64,000 bases of DNA from Pseudolabrys sp963742345 (lineage in GTDB: Bacteria; Pseudomonadota; Alphaproteobacteria; Rhizobiales; Xanthobacteraceae): positions 186,001-250,000 of the forward strand of contig CAVULO010000010.1 in the NCBI GenBank assembly GCA_963742345.1. Reading direction: 5' to 3'. How positions within the stretch are numbered: position 1 is the first letter of the stretch; each line of letters starts with the position of its first letter. This document shows positions 25,323-34,741 of this stretch, in pieces. The translations under genes and the position numbers were made by a program. The notes under the pieces are model-generated. The model had not been told where the DNA came from, did no database searches, and saw nothing but the letters and a program-made list of their open reading frames with translations.

Positions 25323-26225
25323 ATGGCAGTGAGAAGGACCAAGGGCACGGTCGGCGTGATCGGCCTCGGTATTATGGGCGGAGCGTTCGCGAAGAATTTG
25401 GTGGCGACCGGCTGGCGCGTGGTCGGCTACGACACAAATCCGGCGCGGCGTCGGGAAGCCAAGCGTGCCGGTGTCGAGGTTCTGCACAATGCCGCAGAGG
25501 TAGCAGCGGCGGTGCCAGTTATTCTCACCAGCCTGCCCAAGCCACAAGCGCTCGCCGACACCGTGCAAAAGATCGCCGCCGCCAGGCTCAAGAGCAAAGT
25601 GCTGGTGGAAATGAGCACATTTGCAATTTCAGATAAGGAAAAAGCCGCGCGCGCGATGCACAAAGCCGGGCACGTAATGATTGACTGCCCGGTCAGCGGT
25701 ACCGGCTCGCAAGCGAAGAATCGCGACCTTGTCTTTTATGCCAGCGGCGACGCCAGGGTCATCCCGCGATTGCGCCCCCTGCTCACGGCGTTCGGCCGTC
25801 ACGTCTTCAATGTTGGCGAGTTCGGTAACGGCAGCCGTATGAAATACGTGGCCAACCTTCTGGTCGCCATCAACAATGTCGCCGCTGCCGAAGCGATGGT
25901 GCTCGGCATGAAAGCCGGCCTCGACCCACGCATGATCGTCGATCTGGTTACGGCCGGCGCCGGCAATTCACGCGTGTTCGAATTGCGTGCGCCGATGATG
26001 GCAAAAGGCCGCTACGACGACGTCACCATGAAGATTTCGGTGTGGGACAAGGATATGCAGGTGATCGGGGACTACGCGCGAAAAATTGGCGTGCCGACGC
26101 CGATATTCAACGCAACCAAGGGCATCTATCTGAAAGCAATGAAGAGCGGTCTCGGCGGGCGTGACACCGCCGCGGTCTGCGCCGTGCTCGAGAAGATGGC
26201 CAAGGTAAAACGGCGCAGGCGTTAG
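25323..26225 (+). CDS. 3-hydroxyisobutyrate-dehydrogenase-family NAD(P) oxidoreductase
   Basis: A 300-aa beta-hydroxyacid dehydrogenase: GVIGLGIMGGAFAKNL and YDTNPARR (Asp after strand 2, so NAD is likely), IDCPVSGTGSQAKN for the substrate and the catalytic lysine in GSRMKYVANL. GGGAG precedes the ATG. It is divergent from a second member of the same family; the two differ in predicted cofactor preference (NAD here, NADP there), so they may act in opposite directions. That is inference from one residue each. Confidence 0.88.
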   Translation: MAVRRTKGTVGVIGLGIMGGAFAKNLVATGWRVVGYDTNPARRREAKRAGVEVLHNAAEVAAAVPVILTSLPKPQALADTVQKIAAARLKSKVLVEMSTFAISDKEKAARAMHKAGHVMIDCPVSGTGSQAKNRDLVFYASGDARVIPRLRPLLTAFGRHVFNVGEFGNGSRMKYVANLLVAINNVAAAEAMVLGMKAGLDPRMIVDLVTAGAGNSRVFELRAPMMAKGRYDDVTMKISVWDKDMQVIGDYARKIGVPTPIFNATKGIYLKAMKSGLGGRDTAAVCAVLEKMAKVKRRRR

Positions 26226-26229
26226 CAGT

Positions 26230-26321
26230 TTCGCTCGTTCCCGCGAAGCGGGAATCCAGAACGACAATTTAGGTCGCCTTGATAATCTGCCCTGGTCCCC
26301 CACCTTCGCGGGACGAGCGAA
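26230..26321. repeat. REP-like intergenic palindrome
   Basis: Inverted arms at 26230-26247 (TTCGCTCGTTCCCGCGAA) and 26305-26321 match with one extra T. An inner hairpin lies at 26238-26254 (TTCCCGC-GAA-GCGGGAA). Second copy of the family found at 7066-7152. Confidence 0.75.
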
Positions 26322-26399
26322 GAATTGATCGCGCCTTCTTCACTCTTGCGTCGTGCTTCTGTAGCCTCTCCACGGAACAAAAGAATGTGGGAGGGCGTA

Positions 26400-28169
26400 A
26401 TGGCGTCGTTGCAGCAGCGGACGGAAATCCGTGACGGCATGCGGATCGATTGGGATGTGCCGATCACAATGGATGACGGGTTGGTGCTGCGCGCTGACGT
26501 CTTTCGCCCGGTGAAAGAGGGAAAATTTCCAGTCATCCTGAGCTACGGTCCTTACGCCAAGAACCTCGCCTTCCAGGATGGCTATCCAAGCGCGTGGCAA
26601 CGCATGACGGAAAAGCATCCCGACGTCACCGCGGGGTCAAGCAACCTTTATCAAAGCTGGGAAGTGGTCGACCCGGAAAAATGGGTTCCGCACGATTACG
26701 CTTGCGTGCGCGTCGATTCACGCGGTGCCGGCTGCTCTCCCGGTTTTATCGATCACTTTTCCCCTCGCGAGACAAAGGACTTCTACGATTGCATCGAGTG
26801 GGCGGGCGTGCAGCCCTGGTCGAACGGCAAGGTTGGTCTCAACGGCATTTCCTACTACGGCATCAATCAGTGGCACGTCGCTTCGCTACAACCGCCGCAT
26901 CTCGCCGCCATGTGTATCTGGGAGGGCGCTGCCGACTGGTACCGCGACATGACGCATCATGGCGGCATTCTCTCGACATTTTGGGAGAACTGGTACGACA
27001 TGCAGGTGAAGACCGTGCAATACGGCGCTGGCGAGCGCGGGAAGCGCAGCCGCGTTCACGGCGACCTGGTGTGCGGACCGGAAACCCTGCCGGAAGCCGA
27101 ACTCGAGAAAAACCGCGCCAATTTCGGCGCGGAGATCGCTTCCCATCCGATGGACGACGACTACCACAAGGCGCGCTCGCCGCAATGGGACAAGATCATC
27201 ACGCCACTGTTTTCGGCCGCCAACTGGGGCGGCCAGGGGCTACATCCGCGCGGAAATTTTGAAGGCTTCGGTCGTGCTGCGGCCAGACATAAATGGCTGG
27301 AGGCGCACGGCATCGAGCACTGGACGCATTTCTATACCGATTACGGCCGCGAGCAGCAGCTGCGATTCTTCGACCGTTTCCTGCACGACAAGAAAGAAGC
27401 CTGGGCGAAGCAGCCCAAGGTGCTGCTGCAGGTGCGCCATATCGACAAATTTGTTTCGCGCGCCGAGAACGAATGGCCGCTCAAGCGCACCAAATGGACA
27501 AAGTACTATCTCGATCCGTCGGCAATGACGCTGACAAACAAGAAGCCGTCCGGCTCGGCGCTGCTCAAATTCGCTGCCATGGGCAACGGGCTCACCTTCC
27601 TCACGCCGCCGCTTGCGCAAGAAACCGAGATCACCGGCCCGTCGGCCCTGAAACTGTTCGCCTCGTCGTCGGCCTCGGACGCTGATTTTTTCATCGTGCT
27701 GCGCGTGTTTACCGGTGACCTCAAGGAAATCGTGTTTCAGGGTGCAATCGATCCGCATACGCCCATCGCGCAAGGATGGCTGCGTGCCTCGCACCGCAAA
27801 CTCGACAAGAAATTATCGAAGCCCTACCGCCCCTATCACACGCACGATGAAAAGCAGCCGCTGAAGAAAGGCCAGGTTGTGGAACTCGACATCGAGATTT
27901 GGCCGAGTTCTATAGTCGTGCCGGCTGGTTATCGTGTCGGTCTGTCGGTCCGCGGGAGAGACTACGAATATGGCGGCGCAAGCGGCGGCAAGCTTTCGAA
28001 CTTCAAGAACGAGTTGAAGGGCTGCGGGCCATTCCTGCACGACGATCCGCGCGATCGCCCGTCCGCCATTTTTAACGGCAGCACCAGCCTGCATTTTGGC
28101 CGCGGGAAAGCGCCCTACCTGCTCCTGCCGATCATTCCGCCGAAAAAGCGGGCACGCGCGCGTAAGTGA
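26400..28169 (+). CDS. CocE/NonD-family alpha/beta hydrolase (X-Pro dipeptidyl-peptidase type)
   Basis: A 589-aa serine hydrolase. The N-terminal alpha/beta domain holds VDSRGAGCSPG and the nucleophile elbow GISYYG (Ser151); the C-terminal jelly-roll domain begins near GPSALKLFASSSASDADFF, with VPAGYRVGLSVRGRDYEY further on. Family members cleave esters (cocaine esterase), acylamides or X-Pro peptides. No signal peptide, so cytoplasmic. GGGAGGGCGTA precedes the ATG at 26400. The nearest downstream genes are the first liv cassette, 132 nt away. Confidence 0.88.
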   Translation: MASLQQRTEIRDGMRIDWDVPITMDDGLVLRADVFRPVKEGKFPVILSYGPYAKNLAFQDGYPSAWQRMTEKHPDVTAGSSNLYQSWEVVDPEKWVPHDYACVRVDSRGAGCSPGFIDHFSPRETKDFYDCIEWAGVQPWSNGKVGLNGISYYGINQWHVASLQPPHLAAMCIWEGAADWYRDMTHHGGILSTFWENWYDMQVKTVQYGAGERGKRSRVHGDLVCGPETLPEAELEKNRANFGAEIASHPMDDDYHKARSPQWDKIITPLFSAANWGGQGLHPRGNFEGFGRAAARHKWLEAHGIEHWTHFYTDYGREQQLRFFDRFLHDKKEAWAKQPKVLLQVRHIDKFVSRAENEWPLKRTKWTKYYLDPSAMTLTNKKPSGSALLKFAAMGNGLTFLTPPLAQETEITGPSALKLFASSSASDADFFIVLRVFTGDLKEIVFQGAIDPHTPIAQGWLRASHRKLDKKLSKPYRPYHTHDEKQPLKKGQVVELDIEIWPSSIVVPAGYRVGLSVRGRDYEYGGASGGKLSNFKNELKGCGPFLHDDPRDRPSAIFNGSTSLHFGRGKAPYLLLPIIPPKKRARARK

Positions 28170-28195
28170 CGCCGCACTGCGCGGACGCGGAGCCC

Positions 28196-28268
28196 GCGCG
28201 ACCTTACAATTAGAGCCTGCGGCCATTTGGGGTGTTCATTCCCATTGAACCTAATGTAAGGTTCGCGC
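28196..28268. promoter_or_regulatory. Long inverted repeat upstream of the first liv cassette
   Basis: Arms GCGCGACCTTACAATTAG (28196-28213) and CTAATGTAAGGTTCGCGC (28251-28268) are inverted repeats with one base shifted in each, separated by 37 nt. It lies in the 132-nt gap 34 nt before the livH ATG. It may be an operator, a leader hairpin or the terminator of the hydrolase gene; no T-run follows. Confidence 0.45.
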
Positions 28269-28301
28269 AACCTTCGACATAACAGAAGGATCAGGGGGGA
28301 A

Positions 28302-29337
28302 ATGAATACGCAATTCTGGGTAGTCCAGGCATTCAATGGCGTGTCCTACGGCGCGTTGTTGTTTCTGGTGGGCAGCGGTTTGTCTCTGATTTTTGGCGTC
28401 ATGCGCATCGTCAACCTGTCGCATGGTGCTTATTTTCTGTGGGGCGGCTACATCGCGCTGTCGATTATCGCTGCGACGGGATCATGGGCGCTGTCGCTCC
28501 CGCTCGCCGCGCTGGCTGTGGCGCTTATCGGCTTGGTGATGGAGCGCCTGTTCCTGCGGTCCGAAGGTTTCGAATTTGTCCGTAACGCCGTTATCGGGCT
28601 CGGATTGGGAGTCCTGGCCGCCTTGGCCGCGACTAAAGGCCACTTTATCGGCACGGGCTGGGGTCCGTTCATCGCGGTCACCGCGCTCGTCACCACAGCT
28701 TTCTTTTTCCTGTTCAACCGCGTGTCGATCATACCGATCGAGACCGATGTCCTGCGGCAAGTGCTACTCACAGTGGGCTTTGCCTTTTTATTTCAGCAAG
28801 GCGCGCTCGACATCTGGGGCGGCAACAACATGGATATCAATCCGCCGAGCGCGCTCACGCAGAGCATCGTCGTCGGCGGCATCTATCTGCCGCTCTACCG
28901 CGTGTTCATGATCGTCATGGCGCTGACGTTCGGCATCGTGCTCTGGCTCGTGATGGAAAAGACGCGCATGGGCGCCGCTGTGCGTGCAACCGTTGACGAC
29001 GCGCAGATGGCGCGCGGCGTCGGTATCGATACTAACCGCATTTCCATGTTCATCTTCGCGCTCGGTGCCTTCCTCGCCGCGCTCGGCGGCGTGATCGGGG
29101 GCGCCTTTCTTGGGATCTATCCGGGCCTCGACTTTGAAATGCTGCCGCTTGCCTTTGCGGTCGTGATCATTGGCGGCATGGGCAGCCTTGGCGGCGCCGC
29201 GATCGGCGCATTGGCGGTCGGTCTTGCCGATAATTTCGGCAAGGCCCTCTTCCCGGAAGTTTCCTATTTTACACTTGTACGCGCCGATGGTTCTGATCCT
29301 GGCAATCAAGCCGACCGGCCTGTTTGGACGAGATTGA
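28302..29337 (+). pseudogene. livH: Branched-chain-type ABC permease LivH, frameshifted near its 3' end
   Basis: Restored length is 344 aa. The first 324 codons are intact and show the LivH pattern: NGVSYGALLFLVGSGLSLIFG, MRIVNLSHGAYF, then multiple membrane helices, the EAA-like loop with RATVDDAQMARGVGIDT, and GGMGSLGGAAIGALAVGLADN. After FPEVSYFTL one extra base (near 29277) shifts the frame; the other frame gives YAPMVLILAIKPTGLFGRD and a stop at 29335-29337. It is the first gene of a livHM-SBP-livGF cassette for import of an amino acid, aromatic acid or amide. Confidence 0.85.
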
Positions 29338-29346
29338 GCGCGTCCC

Positions 29347-30344
29347 ATGGTAAATCAGCAAATCGAAGATTCTCGTCGTCGTCGCCGCTCTGGGAGCGCT
29401 TGCCCTGGTCGTCCCGCACTCGGGCTCGTTCGTCGTTCTACTGGCGACACGGGCGATGGCCTTCGCGATTCTCGCCATGAGCGTCGATCTTCTGCTTGGC
29501 TTCACCGGGCTCTCGTCGATGGGACAAGCGGCCTATTTCGGTGTCGGCGCCTATCTTACCGCGGTTCTTGCCACCAAGTTTCACTTCGGACTTGGCTGGG
29601 ATTTCTGGCTGGTCGTCATTCTCGGTATCCTGATCGGAGCGGCGCTGGCCGCCGTGTTCGGGCTGTTCGCAATCCGCGCCGGTGGCGTCTATTTCCTGAT
29701 GATCACGCTAGCGCTCGGCCAATGCGTCTGGGGCCTCGCCTATCGATGGAATTCACTCACCGGCGGCGACAACGGCATCAATATGAGCGGCCGGCCAAAT
29801 TTCGGCCTCGACCTTGGTAACGAGGTCACCTTCTTCTATCTCGTGTTTGCCTTCTTCGCAGTCTCGATGGCGTTGATGTACGTGCTGGTGCGCTCGCCAT
29901 TCGGGCAGAGCCTCGCCGGTATCCGCGAGACGTGAATTGCGCATGCAAATTCTCGGCTACAACACCTGGCTGCACAAATATATCGCCTTCATCATCGCTG
30001 GCGGCTTCGGCGGACTTGCCGGCGTGTTGTGGGCGCAAACCAATGGTCACGTCAGCCCGGAAACAGTGGTGCTGACCACGTCGGTGGATTCCCTTTTAAT
30101 GGTCGTGCTTGGCGGTGCGGGTACGCTGGTGGGAGCCGCGATCGGTACTGCGATCGTGTTCGGCTTGCGCGAATATCTCAGCACGCTGGTGCCGTGGTGG
30201 CAGTACGTGCTCGGCGGCGTATACGTGCTGACCATTCTCTATCTGCCGATGGGTCTGATGGGGTTGCTCTCTCGCGTACGGCAACGAATTAGCTCAAAAA
30301 GTAACGACGAAAGCTTGAAGAAACTCGCTACGAAGCCTTCCTGA
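29347..30344 (+). pseudogene. livM: Branched-chain-type ABC permease LivM, frameshifted
   Basis: The LivM sequence runs through three frames. It begins at the ATG (29347), shifts before 29366 to read KILVVVAALGALALVV and VDLLLGFTGLSSMGQAAYFGVGAYL, then meets TGA at 29933-29935 because of an extra T, and resumes in the next frame as ELRMQILGYNTWLHKYIAFIIAGGFGG to the end. Two single-base insertions explain this. About 331 aa when joined, a normal length. Ten nt after the livH stop. Confidence 0.83.
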
Positions 30345-30384
30345 GCTGCAACGGGAAGGCCATGGCAACAAGGGAGGAATGTCG

Positions 30385-31635
30385 ATGACGAACAAGCTGC
30401 AAAAGATATTGCTGGGCAGTTGTCTTGCCCTCGGTCTGGGTTTGACCACGCAAGTCAATGCTGAGGAACTGCGCATCGGTTACATCGCGCCGGTGACTGG
30501 CATCTTTGCCCAGGTCGGCAAGGACATGGTGGATGGCTTCCAGCTCTACCTGGATGAACACGGCGGCAAGCTCGGCGGCATGGACGTGAAGTTCATTGTC
30601 GAGGACGACCAGGGCAAGCCCGACGCCGGCGTCACCAAGGCCAAGAAGCTGATCCTGCAGGACAAAGTCCATATGTTTATTGGCGGCCTGCTCGCCTCCA
30701 GTGGCTACGCATTGGCGCCGATCTCCACCAGCGAAAAGACGCTCTACATCTCGTCGGTCTCCTCGGCCGACGACCTGACACAGCGCCAGCTCAGCAAGTA
30801 TCCGTATTTCATGCGGACCAGCTGGACCTCATCGCTGCCGCACCATCCGCTCGGGCAATGGGCCTGCGACAACGGATTCAAGAAGGTCATCGTCATCGCG
30901 GCCGACTATGCATTCGGCTACGAAACGGCCGGTGGCTTCCAGTCCGCGTTCGAATCCTGTGGCGGCAAGATCATCCAGAAGATCTGGCCGCCGCTCGGCA
31001 CCAAGGACTTCGGGCCCTACATCCCGACCTTCAAATCGGACGCCGACGGCATCTTCACGACCATGGTCGGCCCGATGGCCTTGCAGTTTCCCAAGCAGCT
31101 ACGCTCTTCCGGTATCAAGACGCCGATTCTCGGGAGTGGCGTGAGCTACGACGAGTTCGTACTGCCGTTCATGGGTGATGAGGTGGTCGGCGACGTCTCC
31201 GCCCTGCATTACAGCGCGGCGATCGACACGCCGGCGAACCAGACCTTCGTGAAAGCCTATCGCGCCAAATTCGGCAAGGTTCCGGGTTACTACTCGGAAA
31301 ACAACTACACCACCGCGATGTGGCTCGATAAGGCCCTCACGAAAACCGGCGGCAAGTATCCAGGGCCGGAGGAGTTCATCAAGATCATGGCGAGCATCAA
31401 GCTCGACGCGCCGCGCGGCCCGGTAGAACTCGACGACATGCGAAACCCGATCGAGAATGTCTACATCAAGAAGGTCGAGAAAAAGAAGATGTTCGGATAC
31501 GACAAGGACGAACTCTGGAACACCGTGATCAAGACCTACCCGAAGGTCAGCCAGTTCTGGACCGAAGGTAAGGACAAGTTCCTGGCGCATCCGGTCTACG
31601 ACCGCGACTACCCGCCCTGCAAGAACTGCGAATGA
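30385..31635 (+). CDS. ABC transporter substrate-binding protein (LivJ/HAAT family)
   Basis: A 416-aa periplasmic binding protein with a Sec signal peptide (MTNKLQKILLGSCLALGLGL, cleavage near QVNAEE). The mature part reads LRIGYIAPVTGIFAQVGKDMVDGFQLYL and VKFIVEDDQGKPDAG, as in amide/aromatic-acid binding proteins of the leucine-binding type. The ATG at 30385 is preferred over 30379 since GGAGG lies 7 nt from it. It carries two nearby cysteines at its end (YPPCKNCE). Gene order places it between livM and livG of the first cassette. Confidence 0.9.
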   Translation: MTNKLQKILLGSCLALGLGLTTQVNAEELRIGYIAPVTGIFAQVGKDMVDGFQLYLDEHGGKLGGMDVKFIVEDDQGKPDAGVTKAKKLILQDKVHMFIGGLLASSGYALAPISTSEKTLYISSVSSADDLTQRQLSKYPYFMRTSWTSSLPHHPLGQWACDNGFKKVIVIAADYAFGYETAGGFQSAFESCGGKIIQKIWPPLGTKDFGPYIPTFKSDADGIFTTMVGPMALQFPKQLRSSGIKTPILGSGVSYDEFVLPFMGDEVVGDVSALHYSAAIDTPANQTFVKAYRAKFGKVPGYYSENNYTTAMWLDKALTKTGGKYPGPEEFIKIMASIKLDAPRGPVELDDMRNPIENVYIKKVEKKKMFGYDKDELWNTVIKTYPKVSQFWTEGKDKFLAHPVYDRDYPPCKNCE

Positions 31636-31696
31636 CGAACGAACGCCGGGGCCCAACGGGCCCCGGCAATTGATTTGAAATACTGAGGATGTGCGG

Positions 31697-32467
31697 GTGA
31701 GCGACACGCAAAAAAACGGCAGCCAGGTCCCGGTGCTTGAGCTCAAGGCGTTGTGCAAAAGCTTCGGTGGCTTGCAGGCCACACGCGAAGTCACCCTGCG
31801 CGTGATGCCCGGCGACCGTCAGGCAATCATCGGCCCGAATGGCGCCGGCAAGACTACGCTGTTCAATCTGATCACCGGCATCTATCCGGTGACCTCCGGG
31901 CAAGTACTGCTTTTCGGCCAGGATGTCACCGCCTGGCCAAGTCACCGCCGTACTGCGTTGGGCATGGCGCGCACCTTCCAGGTCACCAGCCTATTTCCGA
32001 AATTGACGGTCCTCGACAACGTGTTGCTGGCGATCAAGGGCCTGCGGTCCTCGAAATTCGTCATGTGGCGCTTCATGTCCTCGTACAAAGAAGTCTACGA
32101 CAAGGCCCATCATCTGCTCGAACAGGCGAACTTCCTCGACCGCAAGGACACCGAAGTGCGAAATCTGTCGCACGGCGAACAACGCCAGCTCGAGATCGTG
32201 CTCGGCCTCGCAAGCGATCCCAAAATTCTGTTGCTTGACGAACCGGCCGCCGGTCTGTCGTCGGGCGAATCCACCGAGATGGCCGAGTTTCTGATGAAGC
32301 TCGATCCCAAGCTCGCGATCCTTCTGATCGAGCACGACATGGACGTCGTGTTCGATGTCGCGTCTCAAATTTCCGTTCTTCATTTCGGCGAAATTCTCGA
32401 GAGCGGTACGCCGGAACAAATTCATTCAAGCGCCAAGGTGCAGGAAATCTATCTGGGGACCGACTGA
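31697..32467 (+). CDS. livG: Branched-chain-type ABC transporter ATPase LivG
   Basis: A 256-aa ATPase: Walker A GPNGAGKTT, Q-loop region TFQVTSLFPKLT, signature LSHGEQRQLE, Walker B ILLLDEPAAGLS and switch histidine in IEHDMDVV, ending YLGTD. I take the GTG at 31697 because GAGG lies 8 nt away; an in-frame GTG 6 nt earlier is too close to it. It follows the binding-protein gene by 61 nt and precedes livF by 4 nt. Confidence 0.92.
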   Translation: MSDTQKNGSQVPVLELKALCKSFGGLQATREVTLRVMPGDRQAIIGPNGAGKTTLFNLITGIYPVTSGQVLLFGQDVTAWPSHRRTALGMARTFQVTSLFPKLTVLDNVLLAIKGLRSSKFVMWRFMSSYKEVYDKAHHLLEQANFLDRKDTEVRNLSHGEQRQLEIVLGLASDPKILLLDEPAAGLSSGESTEMAEFLMKLDPKLAILLIEHDMDVVFDVASQISVLHFGEILESGTPEQIHSSAKVQEIYLGTD

Positions 32468-32471
32468 CGCC

Positions 32472-33174
32472 ATGGCCATCCTCGAAGTTCAAGACATTCA
32501 CACGTATTACGGCGATGCCTATGTGCTGCAGGGACTGTCGCTGCAACTCGAGCAAGGCCAAATTCTCGGCTTGCTCGGCCGCAATGGTGTCGGAAAAACA
32601 ACTCTGGTGAATTCGATAGTCGGATTCAACCCACCGCGCCGTGGCAAGGTCGTGTTCAAGGGCGATGACATCACGCACAAAGCGTCGTTCGAAACTGTGC
32701 GTAGTGGCATGGGCCTGGTGCCGCAAGGCCGGCAGGGTCTTCCCGACGCTCGGTGTGGAAGAAAACCTTTTGGTTGCCGAGCGCAGCCCGGATCGACATG
32801 GCTGGAACGTGCAGCGCGTGTACAAATTGTTTCCACGCTTACACGAGCGCCGCTACCAGCGCGCCAAGACACTGTCCGGCGGTGAGCAACAGATGCTGGC
32901 AATCGGCCGCGCGCTGATGACGAATCCCGACTGCCTGATCATGGACGAGCCATCGGAAGGCCTGGCGCCGATCATCATTCAGGGCCTTTGGGAAGCAATC
33001 GGGACATTGAAAAAAGAAGGCCTGTCCATCCTGCTGGTCGAGCAGAACGCGCACCTCGCGCTCAAGCTCGTCGATTATGTGCACGTCATGAGCAAGGGCC
33101 AGGTGGTCTATTCCGCCAAACCCGAGGAATTGCGCGCTAACAATGAGATCAAATCCAGTTATCTCGGCATTTAG
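32472..33174 (+). pseudogene. livF: Branched-chain-type ABC transporter ATPase LivF, frameshifted
   Basis: Restored length 233 aa. Walker A GRNGVGKTT is in the first frame. After GLVPQGR one extra base (the A at 32734 is the simplest candidate) breaks the frame, which resumes as RVFPTLGVEENLLVAERS, with signature LSGGEQQMLAIGRAL, Walker B CLIMDEPSEGLAP and VEQNAHLAL. The signature part and the nucleotide-binding part are both intact. Last gene of the first cassette. Confidence 0.85.
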
Positions 33175-33423
33175 CTCCAGAACATCTCAAGGCCGGGTTG
33201 TGAGATCGGCCTGCCCATCGCCACGGGTGGGCGCGATACGTCGCACCGCGACCGGGCTTTACATCATGGAATGGCTTGGCCGATGATGGGTGAAATTTGG
33301 TCCGCCGCGGTGGGGCATGGCGGTCCATTACGTACGTCACCACAAGCCTGACGGCCGGCTTAAAATGCGAGTAAGGCCGGTCACAATATGAGCCCCGCCA
33401 GGGGCGATAGAGGGAGGAACGTA

Positions 33424-34668
33424 ATGTCTCGCAAGGTCACTCGTCGTAAATTTATGGCCGGCACTGCCGCCGGCGCAGTAGCGGCAACGTTCAAATTCCC
33501 GGCACCGGCGATCGCGCAAGCGGCGCCATTCAAGCTCGGCCTGCTCACGATCAAGACCGGCCCGCTCGCGCAGGGCGGCATCCAGATGGAGCAAGGCGTC
33601 ATTACCTACCTGAAGGAAAAGGACAACACGTTCGCCGGCCGCAAAGTCGATTTCGTCTCCGCCGACACCGGCGGTAGTCCGGCCGGCGCAAAGACCAAGG
33701 CGCAGGAGCTGGTCGAGCGCGACAAGGTCGACACGATCATCGGGCCGCTCGCAGCCTTCGAGCTGCTGGCGATCACCGACTACATCGCACAGGCGAAAAC
33801 ACCGCTGCTCAGCCTCGCCGCTGCCGAGGATCTGACCCAGCGCCGACCAAACCCGTATTTCCTGCGCGCATCCGCTTGCTCGTCGCAAGCCATGCATCCG
33901 ATGGCGGACTACGCGGCGAAGGAAATGAAACTCAAGAACATGATCACCATCACCGAGGACTTCGCCTTCGGTTACGAGCAGATGGGCGGTTTCCAGCAAA
34001 CGTTCGAAGACAATGGCGGCAGGATCCTCAAGAAGCTGTGGCCACCGCTCGCCACCCCCGACTACACGCCTTACCTCGCTCAGATCGCGGATTGTGACGG
34101 CGTGTGCCAGGGCTTCGCGGGCGGAAATCCGCTGAAGTTCATGAAGCAGTATGGCAGCGCGGGTCTCAAGTTCCCGGTGGTTACCGGCCAGACCGGCGGC
34201 GACGATGCGCTGCTGCGCAGCTATGGCGATGAGGCGATCGGCCTCGTCAGTTGCTGCCCGTATACGCTCGACGCTGAGACCGAAGCGAACAAACGCTTCG
34301 TTGCCGGCATGCAGAAGAACTTCAATCTCGATCCCGGCTTCTACGCCGCCGGGCTGTATATCAATTGCATGGTGATCGACGCGGCGCTGAAGAAAACTGG
34401 CGGAAAGAGCGACGACAAGGCTGAATTCATGAAAGCCCTGAGGTCAGTGTCGCTCGCCGATACACCGCGTGGGCCCGATCAAATTCGATCACCTCGGAAA
34501 CGCGGTCGGCAACTTCTACATTCGCAAATGTGAAAAGGTCGGGTGGCAAGCTCGTCAACAAGACGATCAAGACCTACACCGAACGTGAGTCAGTTCTGGA
34601 CCTACGACGAGCAAAAATTCCTCCAGCAGCCGGTGTACTCGCGCGACTTCCCGCCACTCAAGTCATAA
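33424..34668 (+). pseudogene. ABC transporter substrate-binding protein (HAAT family), three frameshifts at the 3' end
   Basis: Restored length 413 aa. It has a twin-arginine-like signal (SRKVTRRKFMAGTAAGAVAA, cleavage near AIAQA), then PFKLGLLTIKTGPLAQGG and GAKTKAQELVERDKVDTIIG. The last 65 codons are spread over three frames because of three single-base insertions within 105 nt (near 34477, 34544 and 34581); together they encode IKFDHLGNAVGNFYIRKCEKVG, GKLVNKTIKTYT and NVSQFWTYDEQKFLQQPVYSRDFPPLKS. It heads the second liv cassette. The upstream 249 nt show no recognisable gene. Confidence 0.83.
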
Positions 34669-34741
34669 TGCAAGACGTCACGCGGGCGCCGCACAGGCGC
34701 CCGCGATCCTTCGACACGACGAGCGCGGGACGGCAGCGACC

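Noticed and set aside
33175..33423. A possible small gene in the 249-nt gap before the second liv cassette
   Set aside because: Open frames there lack ribosome sites and recognisable sequence.
28302..34668. Programmed frameshifting in the liv genes
   Set aside because: The shifts occur at unrelated sequences, without slippery heptamers or a common position, and are mostly of the same type (one extra base).
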